This document shows positions 1 to 8,905 of a stretch of DNA of 64,000 bases, in pieces. This stretch comes from Nocardioides plantarum (lineage in GTDB: Bacteria > Actinomycetota > Actinomycetes > Propionibacteriales > Nocardioidaceae). How positions within the stretch are numbered: position 1 is the first letter of the stretch; every line of letters starts with the position of its first letter. Where the stretch lies: NCBI RefSeq assembly GCF_006346395.1, contig NZ_VDMS01000002.1, forward strand, positions 62,001 to 126,000. Reading direction: 5' to 3'. The notes beneath the pieces are model-generated. The model was given only the letters and a program-made list of their open reading frames with translations. It was not told the DNA's origin and did no database searches. Both the position numbers and the translations under genes were made by a program.

Positions 1-52
1 AACATGGTGCGAGAGTATCTGCGTCATCTCCCAGCAACCTGCGAGGACTACC

Positions 53-1504
53 GTGGAAGACATGGATCAGCCCTACGTCGTCGTCCTCTTCGGTGCGACC
101 GGCGACCTGGCCCGACGCAAGCTGCTGCCCGGTCTGCTGCGCCTGTTCGAAGCCCGTCTGCTGCCCGACTGCCGGGTCATCGGCACCTCGCTCGAGGAGC
201 TCGACGGCGAGGCCTTCGACGCCCTGGCCCGCGCCGCCTGCGAGGAGTTCGGCAAGGGCGACATCACCGACGAGCGGTGGCGCCACTTCTCCAAGCGACT
301 GCGCTACGTGCCGACCACGGCCGGCCCCCACGCCCTGGCGACCCTGGTCAAGGAGTGCGAGTCCGAGCTCGCCGGTGCGGGCACCGGCGAGGTGGGCCGG
401 CTGCACTACCTCAGCGTGCCGCCGAAGGCTGCGCTCGACGTGATCCACGAGCTGCACGAGGCCGACCTCGTCGACCGCGCCAAGATCATCATGGAGAAGC
501 CCTTCGGCGTCGACCTCGAGAGCGCCAAGCGGCTCAACGACGAGGTCCACCAGGTCTTCGACGAGGACCAGGTCTTCCGCATCGACCACTTCCTCGGCAA
601 GGAGGCGGCCCAGAACATCCTGGCCTTCCGCTTCGCCAACGGCCTGTTCGAGCCGATCTGGAACCGCAACTTCATCGACCACGTGCAGATCGACGTACCC
701 GAGACGCTCGGGCTCGAGGGCCGCACGAAGTTCTACGAGTCCACCGGCGCCTACCGCGACATGGTCGTCACCCACCTGATGCAGGTGCTGGCCTTCATGG
801 CCATGGAGCCGCCCACGACGCTGGCCCCGGGTCCGATCGGCGAGGAGAAGCTCAAGGTCTTCCGCTCGATGCGCCCCATCGACCCCCATGACGTGGTGCG
901 CGGCCAGTACGGCGGCTACCGCGGCAAGGAGGTCGTCGCCGACGACTCCGACACCGAGACCTTCGTGGCCCTCAAGGTCGAGATCGACAACTGGCGGTGG
1001 GCCGGGGTCCCGTTCTACCTGCGCACCGGCAAGAAGCTGGCCGAGGGGGCGCGGATCATCTCGATCGCGTTCAAGGAGCCCCCGCTGTCGATGTTCCCGG
1101 CCGGCTCCAACGCCGGCACCCAGGGGCCCGACCACCTCACCTTCGACCTGGCCGACCAGTCGCGGATGTCGCTGTCGTTCTACGGCAAGCGCCCCGGACC
1201 GGGCATGAAGCTCGAGAAGCTCTCGATGCAGTTCGCCACCGTCGACACCACCAGCACCGGCCTGGTGCTCGAGGCCTACGAGCGCCTGATCCACGACGCC
1301 ATGCGCGGCGACCACACCCTGTTCACCTCGGCCGCCGGCATCGAGACGCTCTGGGAGAAGTCGCAGCCGCTCCTCGACAACCCGCCCCCGGTGCGCGGCT
1401 ACGCTCCCGGCTCGTGGGGGCCCAACGCGATCCACCAGCTCATCGCGCCGCACGCCTGGCGGCTGCCGTTCGAGCGGGTCTGGCGCGACCGCACCAACCG
1501 CTAG
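53..1504 (+). CDS. zwf: Glucose-6-phosphate 1-dehydrogenase
   Basis: Oxidises glucose-6-phosphate to 6-phosphogluconolactone with NADP+ at the entry of the oxidative pentose phosphate pathway, in the cytoplasm. The 483-residue product has the nucleotide-binding motif GATGDLA at residues 14-20, the EKPFG stretch, and the family signature RIDHFLGKE at about residues 176-184, whose His is the catalytic base. Length is normal for the family. I keep the GTG start at 53 because a GCGAGGA ribosome site lies 5 bases upstream; an ATG at 62 is the alternative. The upstream partner genes (usually tal, tkt, opcA) would be outside or downstream; the next gene here is on the other strand, so zwf ends its transcription unit. 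Confidence 0.97.
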   Translation: MEDMDQPYVVVLFGATGDLARRKLLPGLLRLFEARLLPDCRVIGTSLEELDGEAFDALARAACEEFGKGDITDERWRHFSKRLRYVPTTAGPHALATLVKECESELAGAGTGEVGRLHYLSVPPKAALDVIHELHEADLVDRAKIIMEKPFGVDLESAKRLNDEVHQVFDEDQVFRIDHFLGKEAAQNILAFRFANGLFEPIWNRNFIDHVQIDVPETLGLEGRTKFYESTGAYRDMVVTHLMQVLAFMAMEPPTTLAPGPIGEEKLKVFRSMRPIDPHDVVRGQYGGYRGKEVVADDSDTETFVALKVEIDNWRWAGVPFYLRTGKKLAEGARIISIAFKEPPLSMFPAGSNAGTQGPDHLTFDLADQSRMSLSFYGKRPGPGMKLEKLSMQFATVDTTSTGLVLEAYERLIHDAMRGDHTLFTSAAGIETLWEKSQPLLDNPPPVRGYAPGSWGPNAIHQLIAPHAWRLPFERVWRDRTNR

Positions 1505-1544
1505 CGACCCGTGGGCGACCCGGGCGCGGGTTCCGCTGGCGCGC

Positions 1545-2051
1545 CTACCTCAGCTGCGGGAGCAGCTGCTCGGCAAGGTCGAGCGACGCGGCCTCCTCGC
1601 CGTTCTGCACGGTGAGCACGAAGCTGCTGTCCTGGGTCGCGAGGTAGAGGTCGATCTTGTCGGGGAAGTCGGAGTCGACGACGCGGAAGGACTCGTCGAA
1701 CCCGTCGGCGTCGTACTCCGACACCTCGTAGCCCTCGTCACGCCGGGCGTCGAGCACCTCGGCGAAGCTCGCGCCGGCCTGCCCGAACAGACCGATGCCG
1801 ACGTCACCGTCGCCGACCTGGTAGAGGCAGCTGCCGGTCGACTCACCGGTGGGCTCGAGGCGGGTCTGCTCCGCCTGCTGACCGAGGAGCGCGGCCACCT
1901 CGTCGGGGGTGAGCACGTCACACGGGTGGGCGACGGCCGCCTCGCCGCCCCCGTCCGAGCCGGAGCCCGAGCCCGAGTCGCCGTCGTCACCACCGCACCC
2001 GGCGAGACCGATCAGCAGGGCGGGTACGACGACGGCACCGAGACGCAGCAT
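1545..2051 (-). CDS. DUF3558-like secreted lipoprotein
   Basis: Predicted lipoprotein of 168 residues. A short basic start is followed by a hydrophobic stretch and the lipobox LAGC, with the modified Cys near residue 18. A Gly/Ser/Asp-rich linker follows, then a soluble domain opening with CDVLTPDEVAALLG, the style of actinobacterial DUF3558-type lipoproteins. The start at 2051 (MLRLGAVV) is preferred because it gives a compact signal peptide; a longer in-frame reading from 2093 adds 14 non-signal residues. It lies 25 bases after the malic enzyme stop on the same strand and may be cotranscribed. The function is unknown. Confidence 0.75.
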   Translation of the reverse strand: MLRLGAVVVPALLIGLAGCGGDDGDSGSGSGSDGGGEAAVAHPCDVLTPDEVAALLGQQAEQTRLEPTGESTGSCLYQVGDGDVGIGLFGQAGASFAEVLDARRDEGYEVSEYDADGFDESFRVVDSDFPDKIDLYLATQDSSFVLTVQNGEEAASLDLAEQLLPQLR

Positions 2052-2076
2052 GGGCGTCACCCTGCCACGTACGCCG

Positions 2077-3276
2077 TCAGGCGCGGGCGACACCGTCGGC
2101 GCGCGCCGCGGCCGCGACGGCAGTCGCCACCGCGGGTGCGACCCGCGGGTCGAACGGCGAGGGGATGACGTAGTCCTCGGCGAGGTCGTCGCCGACCAGC
2201 GCGGCCAGCGCGTTGGCGGCCGCCAGCTTCATGCCCTCGGTGATGGCGGTCGCGTGGGCGTCGAAGGCGCCGCGGAAGATACCGGGGAAGGCGAGGACGT
2301 TGTTGATCTGGTTGGGGAAGTCGGAGCGGCCGGTCGCGACGACCCGGGCGTACTTGTGGGCGACGTCGGGGTGGACCTCGGGAGTCGGGTTGGCCATCGC
2401 GAAGATGATGGCCTCCGGCGCCATCCGGGCGACGTCCTCCTCGGGGATCGTGCCGCCGGAGACGCCGAGGTAGACGTCGGCGCCGTCGAGGACGTCGGCC
2501 AGCGAGCCCGAGCGCCCCGTGGTGTCGGCGGTGATCTCGGCCAGGGCCCTCTTGACCGGGGTGAGGTCGCTGCGGCTGGAGTGGACGACGCCCTTGCGGT
2601 CGGTGACGGCGATGTCGGTGATGCCGGCCTCGATGAGGATCTTGGCGATCGCGACACCGGCGGCGCCGGCACCGGAGATCACCACGCGCGTCGTGCCCGG
2701 CTCCCGACCGGTCAGCTTGAGCGCGTTCTCGAGCGCGGCGAGGGCGACGACGGCGGTGCCGTGCTGGTCGTCGTGGAAGACGGGGATGTCGAGGCGCTCC
2801 TTGAGCCGGTCCTCGATCTCGAAGCAGCGCGGCGCGGAGATGTCCTCGAGGTTGATGCCACCGAAGCTCGGCGCCAGCCGCACGACGGTCTCGATGATCT
2901 CCTCGGTGTCGGTGGTGTCGAGGCAGATCGGGACGCTGTCGACGCCGCCGAACTGCTTGAAGAGCACGGCCTTGCCCTCCATCACGGGCATCGCGGCGGC
3001 CGGGCCGATGTCGCCGAGGCCGAGCACGGCGGTGCCGTCGGTGATCACGGCGACCACGTTGGGCACCCAGGTGTAGTGCCGGCTCAGCGACGGGTCGGCC
3101 GCGATGGCCTCGCACACGAGCGCGACGCCGGGGGTGTAGGCGAGGGAGAGGTCGTCCTTGCCGGCCAGGGAGACCGTCGAGGCGATCTGCATCTTGCCGC
3201 CGACGTGCAGGTCGAAGACGGGGTCCCCGGCGTGCGGGTGTCCTTCGGTGTCAGCCACGATCGGCGATACTTCCAC
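2077..3276 (-). CDS. NAD(P)-dependent malic enzyme
   Basis: Catalyses oxidative decarboxylation of malate to pyruvate, linking the TCA cycle to pyruvate and supplying NAD(P)H. The 399-residue protein shows the AYTPGVA motif (general-acid Tyr), the malic-enzyme segment [11 protein letters not shown] and a Rossmann motif [13 protein letters not shown] in the C-terminal NAD(P) domain. Length matches the short bacterial form without the phosphotransacetylase tail found in MaeB. Cofactor preference cannot be settled from what I can read. The start is GTG at 3276; a GTG six codons in (3258) is also possible. A lipoprotein gene follows 25 bases downstream. Confidence 0.93.
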   Translation of the reverse strand: MEVSPIVADTEGHPHAGDPVFDLHVGGKMQIASTVSLAGKDDLSLAYTPGVALVCEAIAADPSLSRHYTWVPNVVAVITDGTAVLGLGDIGPAAAMPVMEGKAVLFKQFGGVDSVPICLDTTDTEEIIETVVRLAPSFGGINLEDISAPRCFEIEDRLKERLDIPVFHDDQHGTAVVALAALENALKLTGREPGTTRVVISGAGAAGVAIAKILIEAGITDIAVTDRKGVVHSSRSDLTPVKRALAEITADTTGRSGSLADVLDGADVYLGVSGGTIPEEDVARMAPEAIIFAMANPTPEVHPDVAHKYARVVATGRSDFPNQINNVLAFPGIFRGAFDAHATAITEGMKLAAANALAALVGDDLAEDYVIPSPFDPRVAPAVATAVAAAARADGVARA

Positions 3277-3316
3277 AACGCCGCCCGGGCGGTCCGGCTA
3301 TCTCGGGAGACGCGGC

Positions 3317-3658
3317 TCACACGCCGCGGACCCGTGTGGGGCGGGGCCACAGGCGCCACCGGACCACGCCCAGCACGGCCTCGGCGGGGACGACGCCGCG
3401 GGCCCGCGAGTCCCCCAGCCCCTCCTCCGCGTTGTCGCTGAGCAGCCACCAACCGGCCCCGCCGGTGCGCGTCGTACGCCGCCCGGTCGCCCGCTTGACC
3501 GCGACGGTGCCGTCGGCGAAGCGGGCGACGACCACGTCGCCGACCCGCGGCTGCGCGGCGTACGCCACGAGGAGGCGGTCGCCGTCGCGCAGGCCCGGCA
3601 GCATCGACCGCCCACGCACCACGGCCACCCCGAGGGGTCTGGGTCCGCGGCGGCTCAT
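3317..3658 (-). CDS. sodX: Nickel superoxide dismutase maturation protease (S26 family)
   Basis: A 113-residue S26/S24-type serine protease that probably removes the 14-residue leader of SodN so that its new N-terminal His can bind nickel. The Ser/Lys dyad is visible: Ser18 in GRSMLPG and Lys55 in TVAVKRATG. It lacks the transmembrane anchor of signal peptidase I, as expected for a cytoplasmic enzyme. It is divergent from sodN, with about 50 bases between the two start codons, the common actinobacterial arrangement. The assignment rests on motifs and on the neighbour. Confidence 0.9.
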   Translation of the reverse strand: MSRRGPRPLGVAVVRGRSMLPGLRDGDRLLVAYAAQPRVGDVVVARFADGTVAVKRATGRRTTRTGGAGWWLLSDNAEEGLGDSRARGVVPAEAVLGVVRWRLWPRPTRVRGV

Positions 3659-3708
3659 GCGGAGTAGTGTCGCAAGGGCCGACTCATCTTTCGTACGAGA
3701 GGAACCAC

Positions 3709-4110
3709 ATGCTCTCCCGCTTCTTCGCCCCCACCCTCGAGGTCCAGGCCCACTGCGACCTGCCGTGCGGCGTCTACGACCCCGCCCAGGCCCGCATCGA
3801 GGCCGAGTCGATCAAGGCCATCATCGCCAAGGTCGCCGACAACGACGACCCCGACTTCCGCGTCCGCGCGATCCTGATCAAGGAGCAGCGCGCCGAGCTG
3901 GTCAAGCACCACCTGTGGGTGCTGTGGACCGACTACTTCAAGCCCCCGCACTTCGAGAAGTACCCGCAGCTGCACACCCTGGTCAACGAGGCCACCAAGC
4001 TCGCCGGCGCCGGCGGCGCCAAGGGCACCCTCGACGCCGACGTGGCCGACCAGCTGCTCGCCAAGATCGACGAGATCGCCGAGATCTTCTGGGAGACCAA
4101 GAAGGCCTGA
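3709..4110 (+). CDS. sodN: Nickel-containing superoxide dismutase
   Basis: Cytoplasmic NiSOD that dismutates superoxide. The nickel hook HCDLPCGVYDP starts at residue 15 (His15, Cys16, Cys20; His1, Cys2 and Cys6 after maturation). The 14-residue propeptide MLSRFFAPTLEVQA matches the Streptomyces form in length. The C-terminal part with the DYFKPPHFEKYP segment is also typical, and the 133-residue length is normal. The start at 3709 is set by the propeptide and a GAGAGGA ribosome site six bases upstream. A hairpin terminator lies just downstream. The maturation protease gene is divergent upstream. Confidence 0.98.
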   Translation: MLSRFFAPTLEVQAHCDLPCGVYDPAQARIEAESIKAIIAKVADNDDPDFRVRAILIKEQRAELVKHHLWVLWTDYFKPPHFEKYPQLHTLVNEATKLAGAGGAKGTLDADVADQLLAKIDEIAEIFWETKKA

Positions 4111-4132
4111 TCGGCTCCCCCGCACGACGTAC

Positions 4133-4167
4133 CCGCCCCCGACCCGCGCTCTGCGGGACGGGGGCGG
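4133..4167 (+). terminator. Hairpin terminator after sodN
   Basis: Two 15-base arms, 4133-4147 and 4153-4167, pair with a single mismatch around the five-base loop GCTCT. It starts 22 bases after the sodN stop. There is no strong T-run (TCGTCGTC follows), which is common in high-GC actinobacteria. Confidence 0.7.
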
Positions 4168-4255
4168 TCGTCGTCCGGGGACGTCCCAGGCCCGCCCGGC
4201 GCCGGAGCGCAGTAGGGTCGCGGAGCCGAGCCACGTGAGCGAAGGACCATGCCCC

Positions 4256-4684
4256 ATGTCTGTGCCGTCCCACCCCGCCGACCAGCCCGTCACACCCGGG
4301 GGTCGCGCCGACGTCGAGCTGCGACTTCCCGCCGACAGTGCCTACGCCTCGGTGCTGCGCACGACCACCGCGGGCCTGGCCGCCCGCCTCGACTTCACCA
4401 TGGACGACATCGAGGACCTGCGGATCGCGGTCGGCGAGGCCAACGCCATGGTGCTCGAGCACGCCGACGAGGGCAGCGACCTGGTCGCGACCTTCCGCCT
4501 GTCCCCCGGCTCGATGGTCGTCGCCATCACCGTCGAGGCCGCCACCAACCCGGTGCCCGACCTCGACAGCTTCGCCTGGCAGGTGCTCACCACGTTGGCC
4601 TCCTCGGCCGACATCGAGTCCTCCCGCGGGCGCTACGCCGTCGTGCTGACCATGACGTCGTCCGCCGCCGGTGTCGGCGGCTGA
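4256..4684 (+). CDS. RsbW-like anti-sigma factor (HATPase fold)
   Basis: A 142-residue serine-kinase/anti-sigma factor of the RsbW/UsfX type, predicted to bind and inhibit the SigF product encoded immediately downstream. The sequence has the GHKL-type N-box region (DDIEDLRIAVGEANAMVLEHA) and the weakly conserved remainder usual for this family. I chose ATG 4256, about 11 bases after a GAAGGA site; a GTG at 4235 would add seven residues. The stop lies two bases before the SigF start, so the pair is very probably one operon. Partner anti-anti-sigma factors are not adjacent; one STAS protein is encoded at 33334-33639. Confidence 0.85.
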   Translation: MSVPSHPADQPVTPGGRADVELRLPADSAYASVLRTTTAGLAARLDFTMDDIEDLRIAVGEANAMVLEHADEGSDLVATFRLSPGSMVVAITVEAATNPVPDLDSFAWQVLTTLASSADIESSRGRYAVVLTMTSSAAGVGG

Positions 4685-4686
4685 CC

Positions 4687-5562
4687 ATGGACGTCGACCA
4701 GACTCGGGGCCGGTCGCAGGACGCGACACCGGACCAGCCGGACCAGCCGGACCCGCCCGTGCTCACGCCGGAGCAGCAGGACCGTCAGAACCGTGTCGCC
4801 AGGACCCGACGGCGCAGCGCCGAGCTGTTCGAGGAGCTCCGCGACGACCTCGGGTCCGAGGCGAGCAGGTCGCACGCCCGCGACCTCCTCGTCCACCTGC
4901 ACCTGCCGCTGGTCGAGCACTGCGCCCGACGCTTCCGCAACCGCGGCGAGCCCTACGAGGACCTCGTGCAGGTCGGCACCATCGGGCTGATCAAGTCCAT
5001 CGACCGCTTCGACACCGAGCGGGGCGTCGAGTTCTCGACCTACGCCACGCCCACGATCATCGGCGAGATCAAGCGCTACTTCCGCGACAAGGGCTGGGCG
5101 ATCCGGGTGCCCCGTCGGCTCCAGGAGCTGCGGATGCAGATCGGCGCAGCCACCGCCGAGCTCACCCAGAGCCTGGGCCGGTCCCCGACCCCGCGTGAGC
5201 TCGCCGAGTCGATCGGCTGCTCGGTCGAGGACATCGTCGAGGGCATCGAGTCGAGCAACGCCTACTCCACGCTGTCGCTCGACGCCACCGACGACTCCGA
5301 CGAGGGCGGCTCGAGCATGCTCGACGCCATCGGCATCGAGGACGAGGGGCTCGAGCACGTCGAGATCCGCGAGTCGCTCAAGCCGCTGCTCGAGCAGCTG
5401 GCCCCGCGGGAGAAGAAGATCCTGCTGCTGCGGTTCTTCAAGAACATGACGCAGTCGCAGATCGCCGAGGAGATCGGCGTCTCGCAGATGCACGTGTCGC
5501 GGTTGCTGACCCGCACCCTCGACCAGCTGCGGACCTCACTCGAGGCGCCCGACGCCGACTGA
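4687..5562 (+). CDS. sigF: RNA polymerase sigma factor, SigF/SigB family
   Basis: A 291-residue group 3 sigma factor for general stress or developmental genes. Region 2 is clear (EDLVQVGTIGLIKSIDRF, then the FSTYATPTIIGEIKRYFRDK segment). Region 3 (VPRRLQELRMQIGAATAELTQ) and region 4 with its helix-turn-helix (MTQSQIAEEIGVSQMHVSRL) follow. The N-terminal 40 residues are acidic and proline-rich. The ATG start at 4687 follows the anti-sigma stop by two bases, implying translational coupling and partner-switch control. I did not find a convincing SigF-type promoter upstream. Confidence 0.93.
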   Translation: MDVDQTRGRSQDATPDQPDQPDPPVLTPEQQDRQNRVARTRRRSAELFEELRDDLGSEASRSHARDLLVHLHLPLVEHCARRFRNRGEPYEDLVQVGTIGLIKSIDRFDTERGVEFSTYATPTIIGEIKRYFRDKGWAIRVPRRLQELRMQIGAATAELTQSLGRSPTPRELAESIGCSVEDIVEGIESSNAYSTLSLDATDDSDEGGSSMLDAIGIEDEGLEHVEIRESLKPLLEQLAPREKKILLLRFFKNMTQSQIAEEIGVSQMHVSRLLTRTLDQLRTSLEAPDAD

Positions 5563-5599
5563 GCCCCGGTCGGGCCGGTCCGGGCCTGTCCGGGCCTGC

Positions 5600-5995
5600 T
5601 CAGGCCGACTCCTCGTCGGGCACGCCGAGCAGCGCCTCGATGCTGGCCGGCTGCACCATCGCCACGAGTGCGACCAGCGCCGTCACGGCCAGGGGTACGG
5701 CGAGCAGCGCGTGCTCGCGGGCGTTCCAGGCGATCCCGAGCTGGATGAGCTGGGTCAGCATGACCGGACCACGCGCCCAGCCGCGGCGCCGGGTGAGCGC
5801 CCACGCGCACGCGGCCAGCGCCACGCCGTACAGGGCGAAGAAGACCGACACCGACACGCCGACCTCGATCCGCGAGGACACCAGGTCGGCCAGTCCGACG
5901 ACCGCGAGCGCCACCAGTCCGGCTCCCTGAAGCGCCACGAGGAGGGCGGCGAGGAGCAGTGGGGTCGGCGCGCGGGGCGGGGTCGGATCGCTCAC
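5600..5995 (-). CDS. Small integral membrane protein, unknown function
   Basis: A 131-residue hydrophobic protein with four probable membrane segments (about residues 12-35, 45-67, 78-90 and 95-115) and short charged ends. The C-terminus ends acidic (PDEESA). It is convergent with sigF, with 37 bases between the stops. I recognise no family with confidence. Codon use matches the surroundings. Confidence 0.7.
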   Translation of the reverse strand: MSDPTPPRAPTPLLLAALLVALQGAGLVALAVVGLADLVSSRIEVGVSVSVFFALYGVALAACAWALTRRRGWARGPVMLTQLIQLGIAWNAREHALLAVPLAVTALVALVAMVQPASIEALLGVPDEESA

Positions 5996-6095
5996 GCGGC
6001 GAGCCTACGACGCCGCCCGCGAGGTCCTGTGACCCAACCGACCAGCGCAAACACTTGATCCGAGCACCGATAGTTGCCACAGTGGGCGGGCGTTC

Positions 6096-6109
6096 GTGAA
6101 ATCCTTCAC
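6096..6109. promoter_or_regulatory. CRP-type binding site upstream of whiB1
   Basis: The sequence GTGAAATCCTTCAC is an exact GTGA-N6-TCAC palindrome, the core of the actinobacterial CRP/GlxR consensus. Its centre is about 81 bases before the whiB1 ATG. In Mycobacterium tuberculosis whiB1 transcription is known to be controlled by the cAMP receptor protein, which supports a functional reading. I could not place the transcription start. Confidence 0.65.
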
Positions 6110-6183
6110 ACACAGGACTAGTCGCGCGCCCGCAGGCCTGAGCATCCCTGCCTGCACATATCTACTTCGAAGGACCCCCTGCC

Positions 6184-6435
6184 ATGGATTGGCGTCACCG
6201 TTCTGCGTGCCTCGACGAGGACCCGGAACTGTTCTTCCCCATCGGCAACACCGGACCGGCCATCCTCCAGATCGAGGAGGCCAAGCAGGTGTGCCGACGC
6301 TGCGACGTGCGCGAGCAGTGTCTCGCCTGGGCCCTCGAGGCCGGCCAGGACCACGGTGTCTGGGGCGGACTCAGCGAGGACGAGCGTCGCGCGCTCAAGC
6401 GCCGCAACGCCCGGGCCCGCGTCCGGACCGCTTGA
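6184..6435 (+). CDS. whiB1: WhiB1-type iron-sulfur transcriptional regulator
   Basis: An 83-residue WhiB protein that binds a [4Fe-4S] cluster and, in mycobacteria, is NO-responsive and binds the primary sigma factor. The four cluster ligands are Cys9, Cys37, Cys40 and Cys46. They are followed by the β-turn GVWGG and the basic tail RRALKRRNARARVR used for DNA contact. The N-terminus MDWRH and the DEDPELFFP segment mark the WhiB1 subgroup. An AAGGA ribosome site is centred 12 bases before the ATG. The pdtaS gene lies convergent downstream, as in M. tuberculosis (Rv3219/Rv3220c). A CRP-type site is present upstream. Confidence 0.96.
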   Translation: MDWRHRSACLDEDPELFFPIGNTGPAILQIEEAKQVCRRCDVREQCLAWALEAGQDHGVWGGLSEDERRALKRRNARARVRTA

Positions 6436-6488
6436 CCGAGCGGCTTCCGCACTGACCCGACGAGCACGGGCACCCAGACCTCCGGCAC

Positions 6489-7970
6489 CTAGACCTCCGG
6501 TACGTCGACCTCGACACGGGTCCCGCCCTCGAGGCGGGTGCTCATCGTCAGCTGGCCATCGAGCTCGGACTCCACGAGCGTGCGCACGATGGACAGGCCC
6601 AGGTTGGTCGAGCCCTCGAGGCTGAACCCCGCGGGCAGGCCACGCCCGTCGTCGTCGATGGTGACGTGCATCCGGCCGGCGTCGTGGCGCACGCTGACCT
6701 CGATGACGCCGGTCGCCGCCTGGTCGGCGTCGTCGTAGCCGTGCTCGACGGCGTTCTGCAGCAGCTCGGTCAGCACCATCGCCAGGGCGTTGGCCGCCTG
6801 CGAGGGCAGCACCCCGAACGTGCCGTCACGGTGGACCCGGACCCGCCCGGTGAAGGCGCTCACGTCGGTGACCATGGCGCCCAGACGGTCGGCGATCTCG
6901 TCGAAGGCGACGGTCTCCTCGACGGCCTGGCTCAGCGTCTCGTGGACGATCGCGATCGAGCCGACCCGGCGTACGGCCTCCTCGAGGGCCAGCTTGGCGG
7001 TCTCGTTGTCGATGCGACGCGCCTGGAGCCGGAGCAGGGCCGCCACGGTCTGCAGGTTGTTCTTGACCCGGTGGTGGATCTCGCGGATCGTCGCGTCCTT
7101 GGTGACCAGCTCGCGATCGCGGCGACGCAGGTCGGTCACGTCACGCACCAGGATCAGCCCGCCGATGTGGACGCCGGCGGGGCGCAGCGGGATCGAGCGG
7201 ACGATCAGCGACACCCCGTCGTTGCCGTCGGTCCCGATCTCGACGTCGCGGTGCGCCCGGCCGCCGAGGACGGCGCTCAGGGTCTCCTCGTCGGGTCGAC
7301 GTCGCGGGGGCACCAGCTCGCGCACCAGGTCGGCCAGCAGCAGCCCGGCCAGGTCGCCGGACAGCCCGAGCCGGCGGTAGACGGACTGCGCGTTGGGACT
7401 CGCGTAGACCACGTGCCCCAGCTCGTCGACGCGCAGGAAGCCGTCACCGACGCGAGGTGAGTCGGCGTGGTCGCTGCGCTGGCCGGTGGCCGGGAAGTGC
7501 CCCGTGGCGATCATCTGGGTCAGGTCGGTGGCGGTCTGCAGGTAGGACAGCTCCAGACGGCTCGGGGTGCGCACCCCGAGCAGGTTGGTGTGCCGTCCGA
7601 TCACGCCGATGACGGTGCCCGCACGTACGACGGGGATCGACTCCATCCGCACCGGCACCTCGTCACGCCACTCCGGGTCGCCCTCGCGGGCCGTGCGGCC
7701 CTGCTCGAGCGCGGCGTCGAGGAGCGGACGCCTGCCCCGCTCGACGAACGTGCCGACCACGTCGTCGACGTACGCCGTGGGCCCGGTCGTGGGCCGCATC
7801 TGGGCCACGGCCCAGAACCCGGTGCCGGCGCGGTCGGGCAGCCAGAGCACCAGGTCGGCGAACGACAGGTCGGCGATGATCTGCCAGTCGGCCTGGAGGA
7901 GCTGCAGCCACGCCACGTCGTCACGGCCGAGGTCGGTGCGCGTGCGGACGATCTCGGTGAAGGACAGCAC
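6489..7970 (-). CDS. pdtaS: PdtaS-like sensor histidine kinase
   Basis: A cytosolic two-component kinase of about 493 residues. There is an N-terminal GAF-like domain (FADLVLWLPDRAGTGFWAVA), then a PAS-like domain, then the HisKA_2 phosphoacceptor box EIHHRVKNNLQTVAALLRLQ (His at about residues 299-300), then HATPase_c with N-box TELLQNAVEHG and DDGRGLP. No membrane segment is seen. In M. tuberculosis PdtaS pairs with the antiterminator-type regulator PdtaR encoded elsewhere; no regulator gene lies beside it here. The start is GTG 7970 (VLSFTEIVRTR) by family alignment; the in-frame extension to 8177 has no domain character. Confidence 0.92.
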   Translation of the reverse strand: MLSFTEIVRTRTDLGRDDVAWLQLLQADWQIIADLSFADLVLWLPDRAGTGFWAVAQMRPTTGPTAYVDDVVGTFVERGRRPLLDAALEQGRTAREGDPEWRDEVPVRMESIPVVRAGTVIGVIGRHTNLLGVRTPSRLELSYLQTATDLTQMIATGHFPATGQRSDHADSPRVGDGFLRVDELGHVVYASPNAQSVYRRLGLSGDLAGLLLADLVRELVPPRRRPDEETLSAVLGGRAHRDVEIGTDGNDGVSLIVRSIPLRPAGVHIGGLILVRDVTDLRRRDRELVTKDATIREIHHRVKNNLQTVAALLRLQARRIDNETAKLALEEAVRRVGSIAIVHETLSQAVEETVAFDEIADRLGAMVTDVSAFTGRVRVHRDGTFGVLPSQAANALAMVLTELLQNAVEHGYDDADQAATGVIEVSVRHDAGRMHVTIDDDGRGLPAGFSLEGSTNLGLSIVRTLVESELDGQLTMSTRLEGGTRVEVDVPEV

Positions 7971-8034
7971 GTCGCGAGGATAGGCCCGTCCCCCGGATGG
8001 GTCAGGAGGCCCTGGTTCTGCGAGGATTCCCCCC

Positions 8035-8877
8035 GTGTCTCGGGTGAACTGGAAGCAGGTGCACGACGACGACTTCAGGGTGCCCGAGGGACGCTCCCTG
8101 GCCGACCTGACCGAGGAGCTCACGCTCATGCTCGGCGAGGTCGATCCCGAGCTCCGCGACAAGACGGCGTACCCCACGCTCGCGACCTGGATCTCCCGCG
8201 GCGTCTACGACGACCTGCTCCCCGGCCTGGGTGACGGCATGGTCGCGGGCCTCACCGCCGGGCTCGGCGAGCGCGACACCGACAGCGTCTTCCGGCGCAC
8301 CTTCTCGGTGCTGGTCCTGGCCGAGTGCATCCGCCGCGACAACAGCCGCCCGCTGGTGCTCGGCGGCAAGGTCCTGCAGTGGGGCGACGCGATCGCGACC
8401 TGGGTCCTGCGCGAGCAGGACCTGCGCGGCTTCGTCGACGGCAAGGGCTGGGCGCACGCCGTGGCCCACGGTGCCGACGCCCTCGGGGCGCTGGCCGCCT
8501 CGCCGCACCTGGGGCACGCCGAGCTGACCGTCGTGCTCGACGTCGTCGCCGACCGGCTGCTGCTGCCCGTCGAGCGCCCGTTCACGCACGGCGAGCACGA
8601 CCGCCTCGTCGGCACCACCATGGCGGTGCTGCGCCGTGGCTCGGTCCCGATGACCGTGCTCGAGCCCTGGCTCAACCGGATCTCCGCCGGGGCCTCGCCG
8701 TTCGCCCACTCCGGCGACTCCGACCCGTTCCTGCCCACCGGCAACGCCCAGGCGTTCCTGCGCTCGCTCTACCTGCAGCTGGCCATCGGCAGCCGCCCGC
8801 CCACGGTCCGCGCCGACCTGATGCTGGTGCTCGTCGGCCTGCTCCGCGAGACGAACCCGTCCTTCCAGAAGATGTGA
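8035..8877 (+). CDS. DUF2785 domain protein
   Basis: A 280-residue soluble, mostly helical protein of the DUF2785 family, with recognisable segments RDKTAYPTLATWI and GKGWAHAVAHGADALGALA. The biochemical role is unknown. It starts with GTG at 8035, divergent from pdtaS with 64 bases between starts, and ends 28 bases before the next gene on the same strand. I see no signal peptide or membrane segment. Confidence 0.85.
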   Translation: MSRVNWKQVHDDDFRVPEGRSLADLTEELTLMLGEVDPELRDKTAYPTLATWISRGVYDDLLPGLGDGMVAGLTAGLGERDTDSVFRRTFSVLVLAECIRRDNSRPLVLGGKVLQWGDAIATWVLREQDLRGFVDGKGWAHAVAHGADALGALAASPHLGHAELTVVLDVVADRLLLPVERPFTHGEHDRLVGTTMAVLRRGSVPMTVLEPWLNRISAGASPFAHSGDSDPFLPTGNAQAFLRSLYLQLAIGSRPPTVRADLMLVLVGLLRETNPSFQKM

Positions 8878-8905
8878 GCCCACCGGGCATCGGTAGCCTG
8901 CGAGC

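Noticed and set aside
1..52. Upstream frame beginning at base 4
   Set aside because: It overlaps zwf in another frame and is Arg-rich with no domain.
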